Assembly: GCF_006517275.1 (NCBI RefSeq)
Contig: NZ_CP041191.1
Coordinates: 1,979,001 to 2,043,000 of the forward strand
From: Labrenzia sp. PHM005
GTDB taxonomy: Bacteria; Pseudomonadota; Alphaproteobacteria; Rhizobiales; Stappiaceae
DNA length: 64,000 nt
Direction of reading: 5' to 3'
The notes under the pieces are model-generated. The model was not told where the DNA came from. It did not search any database and was given only the letters and a program-made list of their open reading frames with translations. Made by a program: the position numbers and the translations under genes. Below are positions 35,575 to 43,903 of the stretch, piece by piece (positions within the stretch are counted from its first letter, which is position 1; every line of letters begins with the position of its first letter).

Positions 35575-35597
35575 ATCTAATATACAAGTTATCAGAT
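35575..35597. promoter_or_regulatory. Candidate GntR operator in the dctP/GntR intergenic region
   Basis: ATCTAATA-N7-TATCAGAT is an inverted repeat matching at 7 of 8 positions per arm. It lies in the AT-rich divergent promoter region, between dctP (start 35499) and the GntR gene (start about 35672). Confidence 0.4.
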
Positions 35598-35671
35598 TTG
35601 GCAAGCCCCTATGATTTTCGGCAGAAATCTGCTGTTTGGGCGTGTCCATGAAACGAAGTGCACGAGGCGAT

Positions 35672-36454
35672 ATGACTGACGAAGGCTTGGAAGCAAAAGG
35701 AGAAGCGCGGCGAAAAAGGGCGCCCAACGCCCCGCCGACATCGCAAATCCGCTACCCGGCAGGCGGCGCTAAGACCCTTGCGCAGGTTCAATATCAAAGG
35801 CTGCTGGATCGGATTACAACGATGGAGCTGCTGCCGGGGGCACCAATATCCGAACCGGAATTGGCGGCTGAAGCAGGGGTCAGCCGCACCCCAGTACGTG
35901 AGGCCATTCAAAGGCTAGCACGGGAAGGCCTGGTGGAGGTTGTTCCAAAATCAGGAACATTCGTTGCCAGAATTCCGGTCTCAGCGCTTCCAGAAGCTGT
36001 ATTGGCTCGACGGGCACTTGAAGGAATGACCGCCCGCGCAGCGGCCAAGCTGGCGACCCGCAGTCAGGTTTTGTCATTGCGCGTCATACTTGAAGAGCAC
36101 AAAGAGCTGGCGGCAACTGGCGACCGGGAACTCTTCCATAAGTCGGATGAGCGGTTTCACGAACAGCTTGCCGGTGTTGGTCAACTGCCGGGCCTGTGGC
36201 GCCTTGTGCAGCAAGTCAAGTTGCAGCTCGATCGGTTCCGCCGTCTTACTCTACCCGAAGAAGGCCGCCTGAAGCTGATTATCGATGAACATACTGCGGT
36301 AGTAGATGCGATTGAGGCGGGGGACTCGGACTTGGCTGTGAAGGCAATCGAAACCCACTTGTCCGGACTTCAATTGCACATCGAAACGGTGGTTGCCGCG
36401 CATCCGGATTACTTCATCTACGACTGTGACCCCTCAGAGCTTTTGAAAATATAA
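35672..36454 (+). CDS. GntR-family (FadR-type) regulator of uronate use
   Basis: About 260 residues. The winged HTH is clear (ISEPELAAEAGVSRTPVREA, then LVEVVPKSGTFVARI), followed by an all-helical FCD ligand domain with the metal-type residues in FHKSDERFHEQLA and DEHTAVVDAIEAGD. The start at 35672 follows GAGGCGAT; ATG 35648 and TTG 35636 are longer options. It diverges from the TRAP operon and precedes kduI by 47 bp, so it probably controls both. The inducer is likely a uronate breakdown product. Confidence 0.82.
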   Translation: MTDEGLEAKGEARRKRAPNAPPTSQIRYPAGGAKTLAQVQYQRLLDRITTMELLPGAPISEPELAAEAGVSRTPVREAIQRLAREGLVEVVPKSGTFVARIPVSALPEAVLARRALEGMTARAAAKLATRSQVLSLRVILEEHKELAATGDRELFHKSDERFHEQLAGVGQLPGLWRLVQQVKLQLDRFRRLTLPEEGRLKLIIDEHTAVVDAIEAGDSDLAVKAIETHLSGLQLHIETVVAAHPDYFIYDCDPSELLKI

Positions 36455-36501
36455 CTCACCGCCGCTGCAAAGCGGTTTGATCACTGCTGGAGACTTCAAA
36501 C

Positions 36502-37332
36502 ATGGACGTTCGTCAGGTCTGCAGCCCTTTGGAAGCCAAAGGGTTCGACACAAATCAATTGCGCGCAAATTTTCTGGTTGAAGACCTGTTTGCTCACGGA
36601 AAGATCTCAATGGCCTACAGCCATCTGGACCGGACTGTTGTTGGCGGTGTTGTGCCGATTGCAGGCGCTCTTCAGCTTGAATCTAATAAACAAATTGGGT
36701 CTGAGAATTTTTTGGACCGCCGGGAAATCGGTATCATCAACATTGGGGCGGCCGGCACGATCGAAGCTGATGGCAGCAGTTATGAACTGGCGTCACGCGA
36801 GTGCCTCTATCTGCCGATGGGCACGGTTTCTGTCATCTTCTCCAGTGCAACTGCCGATGATCCGGCAGAGTTTTATTTCATTAGCACACCGGCTCATCAC
36901 GCCTTTCCGGCGATGAAAATCACCGAAGACGATGCGAACTGTTTGGAGCTCGGCGCGTCATCTGATGCCAATGTCCGGATCTTGCGCCAGTATATTCATC
37001 CGGATGTCTGCAAAAGCTGCCAACTGGTCATGGGCATCACAACGATCCTGGATGGCAGCGTTTGGAACACCATGCCGTGCCACACCCACGACCGCCGGTC
37101 GGAAGTCTACCTCTATTTCGATATGAACGAGGAAACCCGTGTCTTCCATTTCATGGGAGAGCCAACGGAAACCCGGCATCTGGTCATGAAGGAGAAACAG
37201 GCTGTGTTGTCGCCGGGCTGGTCGATCCATTCAGGTGCCGGCACTGGCCGTTACAGCTTCATCTGGTCGATGGCTGGCGATAATCAGGACTTCACCGACA
37301 TGGATTTTGTCGCGATGAAAGATCTTCGATAA
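36502..37332 (+). CDS. kduI: 5-keto-4-deoxyuronate isomerase (4-deoxy-L-threo-5-hexosulose-uronate ketol-isomerase)
   Basis: A 276-residue cupin-fold isomerase close in length to E. coli KduI. The metal site lies in NTMPCHTHDRRSEVYLYFDM, with further ligands in the WSIHSGAGTGRYSFIW region. It isomerises the product of unsaturated uronate breakdown to the substrate of KduD. Its 3' end overlaps the convergent LuxR-hydrolase gene by 41 bp. Together with kduD it covers the two steps from 4-deoxy-5-ketouronate to 2-keto-3-deoxygluconate. Confidence 0.92.
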   Translation: MDVRQVCSPLEAKGFDTNQLRANFLVEDLFAHGKISMAYSHLDRTVVGGVVPIAGALQLESNKQIGSENFLDRREIGIINIGAAGTIEADGSSYELASRECLYLPMGTVSVIFSSATADDPAEFYFISTPAHHAFPAMKITEDDANCLELGASSDANVRILRQYIHPDVCKSCQLVMGITTILDGSVWNTMPCHTHDRRSEVYLYFDMNEETRVFHFMGEPTETRHLVMKEKQAVLSPGWSIHSGAGTGRYSFIWSMAGDNQDFTDMDFVAMKDLR

Positions 37333-38959
37333 GCGCATCAACAACCGGCTTCCAATGACTTAAGGGGAGGGCGTGTCCGGCGCCTTCTATCCAGGTTGTC
37401 TTTGCTCTCAACTTTGTAGCCAGAACGCTTATCCGGTCGGCATGGATGGACACGTCATTTGTGCCGTGCAGGAAGTGAACCGGGCACGCCGGTTTCTGAA
37501 GATTCTCGCTCCAGTTCGATGCGATAAACCGGCAGTCGTTGATGAAGCTGTCGGACCCATTTTCAACGTGGAAATGATGACCGGTCCACATCAGGTCCAA
37601 AACCTCGTCATCGCGGCAGGCTGCAAGATCGGCCTCAGAACCGGTAAAGATCGTTTCGGGAAACCGATCCCGGCCCTCCTTTTTCAGTTTCCGGTCGCCG
37701 AGCAGCGACAGATACCGCAGCACCGGCACGGATGTGCGGGCAAGAATGGCAAAGATCCGGTGCTGCTGGGGCGCTGATGCAAAGTCGGAAAAACTGCGCA
37801 TCGGCGGCTGAGCGGCGGTACAGACAATGGACGCCAGCCTGTCTGATAAAACCTGCGCGCCAGTCAATGCAAATATCGATCCCGTATCATACGTTAGAAG
37901 CGAAAACCGGCTGATGCCGAGATGATCGGCCAAAGCCAGTAGATCCTTCGCATAAAGGCCCGGATCATTCAAAAGCGCAAGATGACCACTGGATTGTCCA
38001 TGCCAGGGACGGGCTGGTGCGATCAGCCGAATGCCGGCGGCCTTTAATGCCTGATCGGCTCCTTGCGGAAGACGATTGCCTCCAAGGCAGCCATGAAGAA
38101 AAATAACAGGGTGGCCGGTTGGAGATCCTTGTTCATGGAAATCAAGCGTGCGGCCATCTTGAAGGATCAGGCTGCGCCGGCGGTCCAATTCCGGAGACGT
38201 TTGAGCTGGCTGGCAAGACACTGCAACTGCGCGGGCCAGGTGGATCGCTTCTTGCAGGCCCTTGGCATGCAGTTTTTGTGTGATGGCCTTGATTTGCTGG
38301 CGGATGGTTTCCACCGACCGGTCTCTTGAATCGGCAACTTCAGTGGGGGCATATCCACTCATCAGCAATCCAAGAACTTCAGCTTCGGAAGGCGTCAGAC
38401 CATAGAGCGCCTGCACAGCTTTTTCTGCGGTGCCGTGCCAGATTGCATCCAGCCCAACATACCGGACGCGGCCGTCTGGAGCTGGAGCATCCGGGATCAG
38501 GATCACCGGTTTGCCGGTACCGTCTTGGCGTAACCGGATTGCGGCAATATGGCGATCTGCATCAGATGGGATATTGTTGCGCCCATTCTCAAAGGCATCA
38601 CGATCAGGCCGGGCGGCCAGCTCGTCTCCATGCGTAATTTTGAGCAAATTCCGGGCAATTTCATTTGGGTTTTCGAACTTGCCGTTCGGCGTGACGAAAA
38701 AGACCGGTTTTTGCAGATCCTCATCCGGGGCAGTTGGCAACTGATCCAGAAGCTTTTCGGCTTCGATGACGTGTTTTTCGCATTCGCGGCGCAAAGCTTG
38801 GAGCTCAGCATTATGCGCGGTTTCGCTGCTCAACGTTTGTTCTGAAAGGGTGATCAGCCGGTCGAAATTCTGGACATTGAAAGCGGTGGAATAAATGGAG
38901 CTGATAAAGTCCGAATACTGATTCATAAGAGATTTTTCACAACCGAAACGCAGCGTCAT
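37292..38959 (-). CDS. LuxR-type HTH fused to an alpha/beta-hydrolase
   Basis: A 555-residue protein with an unusual order. A helical, PAS-like N-terminal part (about 1-175, including VFFVTPNGKFENPNEIARNL) is followed by a LuxR/FixJ-type HTH (about 186-245: YGLTPSEAEVLGLLMSGY, RSVETIRQQIKAITQKL) and then a complete alpha/beta-hydrolase domain (about 262-550). The hydrolase has the oxyanion HGCLGG, an Asp at the nucleophile elbow (D358 in LLTYDTGSI, where most esterases have Ser), acid D502 in HGTNDVS and His 529 in GAGHALPLSHW. Asp nucleophiles occur in epoxide hydrolases and dehalogenases, but the domain may be only a ligand sensor. The start is uncertain (38959 or 38926). The 3' end overlaps convergent kduI by 41 bp. 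Confidence 0.8.
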   Translation of the reverse strand: MTLRFGCEKSLMNQYSDFISSIYSTAFNVQNFDRLITLSEQTLSSETAHNAELQALRRECEKHVIEAEKLLDQLPTAPDEDLQKPVFFVTPNGKFENPNEIARNLLKITHGDELAARPDRDAFENGRNNIPSDADRHIAAIRLRQDGTGKPVILIPDAPAPDGRVRYVGLDAIWHGTAEKAVQALYGLTPSEAEVLGLLMSGYAPTEVADSRDRSVETIRQQIKAITQKLHAKGLQEAIHLARAVAVSCQPAQTSPELDRRRSLILQDGRTLDFHEQGSPTGHPVIFLHGCLGGNRLPQGADQALKAAGIRLIAPARPWHGQSSGHLALLNDPGLYAKDLLALADHLGISRFSLLTYDTGSIFALTGAQVLSDRLASIVCTAAQPPMRSFSDFASAPQQHRIFAILARTSVPVLRYLSLLGDRKLKKEGRDRFPETIFTGSEADLAACRDDEVLDLMWTGHHFHVENGSDSFINDCRFIASNWSENLQKPACPVHFLHGTNDVSIHADRISVLATKLRAKTTWIEGAGHALPLSHWKPVVDALIEDLSSRQNPCR

Positions 38960-39064
38960 GTGGGCGAACGGCTCATATAACCAATATTGGGCATGCCAAT
39001 CCAGACCATTCCGCCTATACGCAAAAATCCGGAGTTTTTTGGATGTAGAAGGTCTACCTTTTTG

Positions 39065-39880
39065 ATGCGATTTTTACTGCTTTTTTCAGCAACTTTTCTA
39101 TTCGTTCCAACGCTTGCCCTTGCGGAGTGCAATACGCCCATTGTGACCATGCGCGAGGGGCAGAAATCGGATTACAAGATACCGAGTGACACGGAACTGG
39201 CCGACATGATGCAAAAGCATGGCAAGTCGCCCGGCAAAGGTCATGTCCTGGTGATCGATGAGAGCGATGGGGCTGGTTACTGGATGACTCGGGATCGGAT
39301 TGGGGAAGCAGTCTTTGTAGTTGGCGGAGACACACAAGGGTACCGGTATTTTGGCCCCGATTATTGCGCGCCTGACGATCTTCCCATCGATACCGGCGAT
39401 TTGCCCGCCGAGGAGATCAAAGTATTTGAAGAATTATCCTCCGGGCCGCAGCCGCGCAGCGGACTCTGGCAACTCAAGTCCGGAACTCCAGAGGTCGAAG
39501 TCTGCCCGCCCATGATGCAAGCGGCCTTCACGCAGTCGATGGCTAACAACATAGCGCAATTTGGAGCGCCTCGGCATCTGAAACTGAAGGCGCCCTTTCA
39601 TCCAAATCAATTGCCGATGACCGAAATCATGAATGTCTCCTGGCAATCCATTGGTGAAGGCAACTGGCAGACCGAAGCCATGAAGGAGGTGTTCTCCCAA
39701 TTGCCGGTTGATGGCGGGCAAGGCTCAAAACTGGTCTGGCTGTTGAAAGTGTTGGGAGACAGCGAAATCGAGCACACCGTCCGTATGAAGGTGGTTATTC
39801 CGCAAGAAGCGGCTGCGGCATTGGGCGGCGATACCTGTTCCGTCAAAACCGTCAACCGTTGGGTCCGGGTCGGCAATTAG
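39065..39880 (+). CDS. Secreted protein of unknown function
   Basis: A 271-residue protein with a strong signal peptide (cleavage near LALAEC, residue 20). The start at 39065 is chosen because it begins the signal. Five or more Cys are scattered through the mature part (ECNTP, YCAPDD, EVCPPM, DTCSV), compatible with disulfides. PRSGLWQLKSGTPEVEVCPP resembles the opening of DUF3617-type periplasmic proteins, but only weakly. No membrane segment follows the signal. A secreted VWA protein lies 132 bp downstream on the same strand. No function is assigned. Confidence 0.7.
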   Translation: MRFLLLFSATFLFVPTLALAECNTPIVTMREGQKSDYKIPSDTELADMMQKHGKSPGKGHVLVIDESDGAGYWMTRDRIGEAVFVVGGDTQGYRYFGPDYCAPDDLPIDTGDLPAEEIKVFEELSSGPQPRSGLWQLKSGTPEVEVCPPMMQAAFTQSMANNIAQFGAPRHLKLKAPFHPNQLPMTEIMNVSWQSIGEGNWQTEAMKEVFSQLPVDGGQGSKLVWLLKVLGDSEIEHTVRMKVVIPQEAAAALGGDTCSVKTVNRWVRVGN

Positions 39881-40012
39881 GCCGCATCCTCAACAAGGAT
39901 GATTTGAAGATCTGGATCAAGTGCCCGGGAGCACACCACAGCCCGTTAGCACGCTCCCGGGCACGGATACATCGAATTTTTGAACCCGTGGAAGTCGCGG
40001 AGGAGATACCAA

Positions 40013-41473
40013 ATGAATGTTTTAACTAGATGCCAGTTGATCGGCCTGCTCACGACGCTGAGCTTTGCTTTTCCGGTTGCCGCGGCCGAAGCGCCCCGGA
40101 CAACCTTGGTGCTGGATGCCTCAGGATCCATGTGGGGGCAAATTGACGGCACGCCAAAGATCTCCATCGCGCAGAATGTCATTAGTGACCTGGTTCGGAA
40201 ATTGCCGGGTGAAATTGAACTGGGCCTGACCGTCTATGGCCACCGGCGGAAAGGCGATTGCGGCGACATTGAAAGCCTGATCCAACCCTCAAAAGATAGC
40301 CGTGAGGCCATCATTAAAGGCGTCAACCAAATCAAGCCAAAGGGCAAAACACCACTTTCAGCGGCCGTGCTGCAGGCCGCCAAAGAACTGCGCCATACGG
40401 AAGAAAAAGCAACGGTCGTTCTGGTGTCTGATGGGGAAGAGACCTGCAATCTCGATCCATGTGCGGTCGGCCGTGAACTGGAAAAAACCGGAATTGATTT
40501 TACTGTGCACGTGGTCGGTTTCGATATTGCGGAGGCCAAAACCCGCGAACAACTGCAATGTTTGGCAAAAGAAACCGGCGGTAAATATCTGAATGCGGAC
40601 AGTGCGGCGGGCCTGGCAGATGCCTTGACGCAGGTGACCGCAGCAGCCCCCTTGCCTGAGCCGGCACCAGACCCTGAGCCCCAGTTAGCAAGCATCAGCG
40701 GCCCGAGCCAAGCTGCTGCAGGCTCCGTCATATCCGTTGCTTGGGAGGGGCCTGCTGATAGGGGCGATTATGTTGCCATCTTGTTGAATGGTGACGGTGA
40801 GGTCTTTGCCAGTCAAAAAGACGTTAAGGTGGGGAACCCACTGGAGATAAAGGTGACGCCGGAAATCGGTCAACATGAACTGGTTTATGTTGATGCCGAT
40901 GCCAGAACCATCATCGCCCGCGCCCCGTTTGAGGTAACGGAGGTTTCTGCCAGTCTTTCAGCTGCGGACACGGCAACGGCAGGCGATACTCTCGAGGTGA
41001 GCTGGACCGGACCTGCGAACAGCGGCGATTATGTCGACATTGCCGTCAAAGACGATGTGCTTCCGCATTTCATCAATTATTTCGACGTGTCGGAAGGCCC
41101 TAATGCCACGCTACGGATGCCGTCCAAACCTGGCGACTATGAGCTCCGCTACATCGCCAATACCGATCCACGGAAGATCCTGACCAAAATTCCGGTGACC
41201 GTTGAGGACGTGTCCTTGTCGATGAAGGCGCCCAAAACGGCAGCGGCGGGAAGCACCATCAATGTTCTTTGGAACGGGACCAGCAATCCCAAGGATTACA
41301 TTGCTTTTGCACTTCCCGGAGAGCCATTGCCGCATATTGTGACCATGGCGGAAACAGGCGAAGGCAATCCGCTGTCGATCCCTGTGCCAGACCAGCCGGG
41401 AGAATATGAACTGCGCTACTTCTTTGCCGCGCATGACAGGATCGTACAGACTTTGACGGTCACCGTTGAATAG
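40013..41473 (+). CDS. Secreted VWA-domain protein with three Ig-like repeats
   Basis: A 486-residue protein: signal peptide (cleavage near VAAAEA), a von Willebrand factor A domain (about 28-215) and three related beta-rich repeats of about 85 residues. The VWA metal site is LVLDASGSMWG (D-x-S-x-S), with LVSDGEETCN as the later Asp part. The repeats each contain a W-x-G block (VAWEGPADRGDYVAI, VSWTGPANSGDYVDI, VLWNGTSNPKDYIAF) and end in a G-x-YELRY-type strand. The repeats look like internal duplication. A proline-rich linker joins the two parts. Likely a periplasmic or surface adhesion or scaffold protein. The start at 40013 begins the signal. Confidence 0.8.
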   Translation: MNVLTRCQLIGLLTTLSFAFPVAAAEAPRTTLVLDASGSMWGQIDGTPKISIAQNVISDLVRKLPGEIELGLTVYGHRRKGDCGDIESLIQPSKDSREAIIKGVNQIKPKGKTPLSAAVLQAAKELRHTEEKATVVLVSDGEETCNLDPCAVGRELEKTGIDFTVHVVGFDIAEAKTREQLQCLAKETGGKYLNADSAAGLADALTQVTAAAPLPEPAPDPEPQLASISGPSQAAAGSVISVAWEGPADRGDYVAILLNGDGEVFASQKDVKVGNPLEIKVTPEIGQHELVYVDADARTIIARAPFEVTEVSASLSAADTATAGDTLEVSWTGPANSGDYVDIAVKDDVLPHFINYFDVSEGPNATLRMPSKPGDYELRYIANTDPRKILTKIPVTVEDVSLSMKAPKTAAAGSTINVLWNGTSNPKDYIAFALPGEPLPHIVTMAETGEGNPLSIPVPDQPGEYELRYFFAAHDRIVQTLTVTVE

Positions 41474-41627
41474 AGACCTGTGAAAGTGGTGATCCGCATC
41501 ACGTCTTGACTGCATCCAAATGGGTATGAGGGCAGGGCTGCTTCGGCAGTGGCACCCCTAATGCCTTAAGCAATCAACGACAATCGATCTCAATCATTCC
41601 ATTTCGATAGACAAGCGGAGTTTCCAC

Positions 41628-42569
41628 TTGGATTTTGTTGCCTCTCTAATTTCAATGTTCGGACCAAGCGGTGCGCGTATCAGCCGCCTGATAACAGCGT
41701 CTCTATCCGTTCTTAAAAACGGATGGGCTGCGACAATCCCGTTTCTGCTTCTGTTCGTTTTGAAGGCTGTCCGGGCCTACCTTCTTTTGTATCTCCTATA
41801 TCTCGGATTTGTGACGCAGGATTGGGATCAGGCTTTCCCGCTCATGCTGATTGCCATGATCTATCTTCCTTGCGAAATCATCATTCAAACCTTCCTTCAG
41901 GCGGCAATGTCACGGATGGCGCGGGACACCTTGATGCTTGGCCGGATCAGCTGGCCCGGAGTGGCTTACACCATGGTGCGCAACTTGTTTTCGCTGTTGT
42001 TTATTGGCGTGGTCGGAGCATTTGTTAGGAAGGCGTCGGACAGCAAAAGTGATGGAGTGTTTGGGTTCTTAATGGCACTCATTTTGTTTGCGGTTGCAGA
42101 GGTTTGGGATCTGATTTCCAATTTCGGGATATCCGGGATCGTTGTTGAGAATGCATCCATCAAGACACTTGTTACCCGCTTGAAATCGCTTCGTGATCAT
42201 GTCCCCGAAACACTTGTTGGCGTGCTTGGGATTGATCTTCTGGGCGGTGTTGCATCTGCCGTTTTTGCCGGTGGGATATTTACCGCACTCATCGGCGGCG
42301 GAGCCGTAGGATATTTTTTTGCCGACAACTTGCCTGTGATGTTCCAGGCGCAATTTGATGCCGTTTCAGTCAATCTCTTGCCATCCTTCGCGCTTTTGTC
42401 GCTGAGCTTTACCTTGGATGCCATCATCAAGGCGGCCGTGATCTGCGCCAAGAGCTTCTATTTCACCATGCTCTATATCCTGGTCCTTCACCCCGAGCAG
42501 CTTCCGGAAGGAACAGTGAAAGAGACAGAGGGCATTCTTACTGGTGCGGTGAGTCGCCCTATAAGCTGA
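41628..42569 (+). CDS. Polytopic membrane protein of unknown function
   Basis: A 313-residue protein with about six to seven hydrophobic segments, for example TIPFLLLFVLKAVRAYLLLY, LFSLLFIGVVGAFV and FTALIGGGAVGYFFADNLP. No transporter or enzyme motif was recognised. A TTG start at 41628 with GGAG 7 bp upstream is used; ATG 41655 is the alternative. It follows the VWA gene by 154 bp and is not clearly in an operon with it. Confidence 0.6.
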   Translation: MDFVASLISMFGPSGARISRLITASLSVLKNGWAATIPFLLLFVLKAVRAYLLLYLLYLGFVTQDWDQAFPLMLIAMIYLPCEIIIQTFLQAAMSRMARDTLMLGRISWPGVAYTMVRNLFSLLFIGVVGAFVRKASDSKSDGVFGFLMALILFAVAEVWDLISNFGISGIVVENASIKTLVTRLKSLRDHVPETLVGVLGIDLLGGVASAVFAGGIFTALIGGGAVGYFFADNLPVMFQAQFDAVSVNLLPSFALLSLSFTLDAIIKAAVICAKSFYFTMLYILVLHPEQLPEGTVKETEGILTGAVSRPIS

Positions 42570-42610
42570 GGCGCTTTCAGAGCTGATTGTTCTAACTGAA
42601 TAGGTTTTTT

Positions 42611-42643
42611 GCCGGCAAAGTATCGAGTGACTTTGTCGGCTTT
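42611..42643 (+). terminator. Hairpin after the membrane-protein gene
   Basis: GCCGGCAAAGT and ACTTTGTCGGC pair over 11 bp with one G-U wobble around an 8-nt loop, followed by TTT. It lies 41 bp after the stop and fits a terminator. The rest of the 223-bp gap up to the next gene (42793) shows no gene. Confidence 0.55.
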
Positions 42644-42792
42644 CCAATTCTATCCGCGGCGAACGCCCATAAAACACGCTACAAATTTGCCCGTTTGTTC
42701 AAAATTTTTGCTGAATCTGGTCTTGCATAACTTGTGAGCACGCCGGATCTGTGGTCATCTTTATCCGTAAAATTACTTTACAGGGGTTCCAG

Positions 42793-43800
42793 ATGTTCAC
42801 TGTTAAACCGTTCTCAAAGGTCCGCAGGGGCCTGTTGGCGGCTGCCATGGCTGTCACAGCCGCCGCCACGTTTCCGCTTTCTTCTGCTGAGGCCGCAGAT
42901 CCGATCAAGGTTGCTGCGATCTACACCGTTCCGGTCGAGCAGCAATGGGTGAGCCGTATCGACAAGGCGCTTAAAGCCGCCGCAGAACGCGGTGACATCA
43001 CCTACACCTTCTCTGAAAATGTCGCGAACACCGACTATGAACGCGTCATGCGCGAATATGCTGAACAAGGCATGGATCTGGTCGTTGGTGAAGCTTTTGC
43101 AGTGGAGCGTGCAGCACGCAAGGTTGCCGCGGAATACCCGGAAACAGCCTTCCTGATGGGCTCGTCCTTTGGTGCGGCCAAGCCGAATTTCTCCGTTTTT
43201 GACAACTGGATCCACGAACCGAGCTATCTCTCAGGCATGATTGCTGGCGCCACCACGAAATCCAATGTCATTGGCATGGTCGGCGGTTACGCGATCCCGG
43301 AGGTGAACCGCTTGATGCACGCCTTCATGGATGGTGCCACTTCGGTCAATCCGGACGTCAAGTTCCTGGTGACCTTCATCAACTCCTGGTACGACCCGCC
43401 TAAGGCGAAAGAATCTGCCTTTGCAATGATCGATAAGGGCGCAGACATTCTCTACGCCGAGCGGTTTGGTGTGTCTGATGCAGCCAAGGAAAAGGGCATT
43501 CTGGCCATTGGCAATGTGATCGACACCGCTGCCGATTATCCGGGCACCATCCTGTCGTCTGCGCTTTGGCACATGGAGCCGACCATCGACAAGGCAATTG
43601 CCGCTGTTGTGGCGGACGAGTTCGAGCCTGCAGACTATGGCCCCTACAGCTTCATGGGCTACGGTGGTGGCAGCTTCCTGGTTGATGAAGGTCTAGCATC
43701 TGCAGAGGCTGTTGCGGCCGCAAAGGCCAAGGAACAGGAAATTCTCGGCGGCCTGTTCCGCGTCAATGTCAATGACAGCGAACCGAAGTCGACCATGTAA
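42793..43800 (+). CDS. BMP-family (nucleoside/nucleobase-type) ABC substrate-binding protein
   Basis: A 335-residue basic-membrane-protein (PnrA-like) binding protein. The signal peptide ends near SAEAADP. IKVAAIYTVPVEQQWVSRID, MDLVVGEAFAVERAARKVAA and SYLSGMIAGATTKSNVIGMV are typical of BMP lipoprotein-family proteins, although no lipobox Cys was seen. It heads an operon with one ATPase, two permeases and cytosine deaminase, so a pyrimidine base or nucleoside is the likely ligand. The start at 42793 gives the best signal. Confidence 0.88.
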   Translation: MFTVKPFSKVRRGLLAAAMAVTAAATFPLSSAEAADPIKVAAIYTVPVEQQWVSRIDKALKAAAERGDITYTFSENVANTDYERVMREYAEQGMDLVVGEAFAVERAARKVAAEYPETAFLMGSSFGAAKPNFSVFDNWIHEPSYLSGMIAGATTKSNVIGMVGGYAIPEVNRLMHAFMDGATSVNPDVKFLVTFINSWYDPPKAKESAFAMIDKGADILYAERFGVSDAAKEKGILAIGNVIDTAADYPGTILSSALWHMEPTIDKAIAAVVADEFEPADYGPYSFMGYGGGSFLVDEGLASAEAVAAAKAKEQEILGGLFRVNVNDSEPKSTM

Positions 43801-43819
43801 TTGGAGTCTTCAGATCTCA

Positions 43820-43845
43820 CTGGCGGCTTCCGAGCCGCCGGTTTT
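43820..43845 (+). terminator. Attenuator-like hairpin after the BMP gene
   Basis: CTGGCGGCT / AGCCGCCGG pair over 9 bp (one G-U) around a TCCG tetraloop and are followed by TTTT. It lies 19 bp after the binding-protein stop and before the ATPase gene, so partial termination would lower transporter expression relative to the binding protein. Confidence 0.6.
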
Positions 43846-43903
43846 CCTAGCATACGCCAGGTCCTTTGGCGCAGTTTAATCATCTGATTTTCCGGAGGTT
43901 GGC

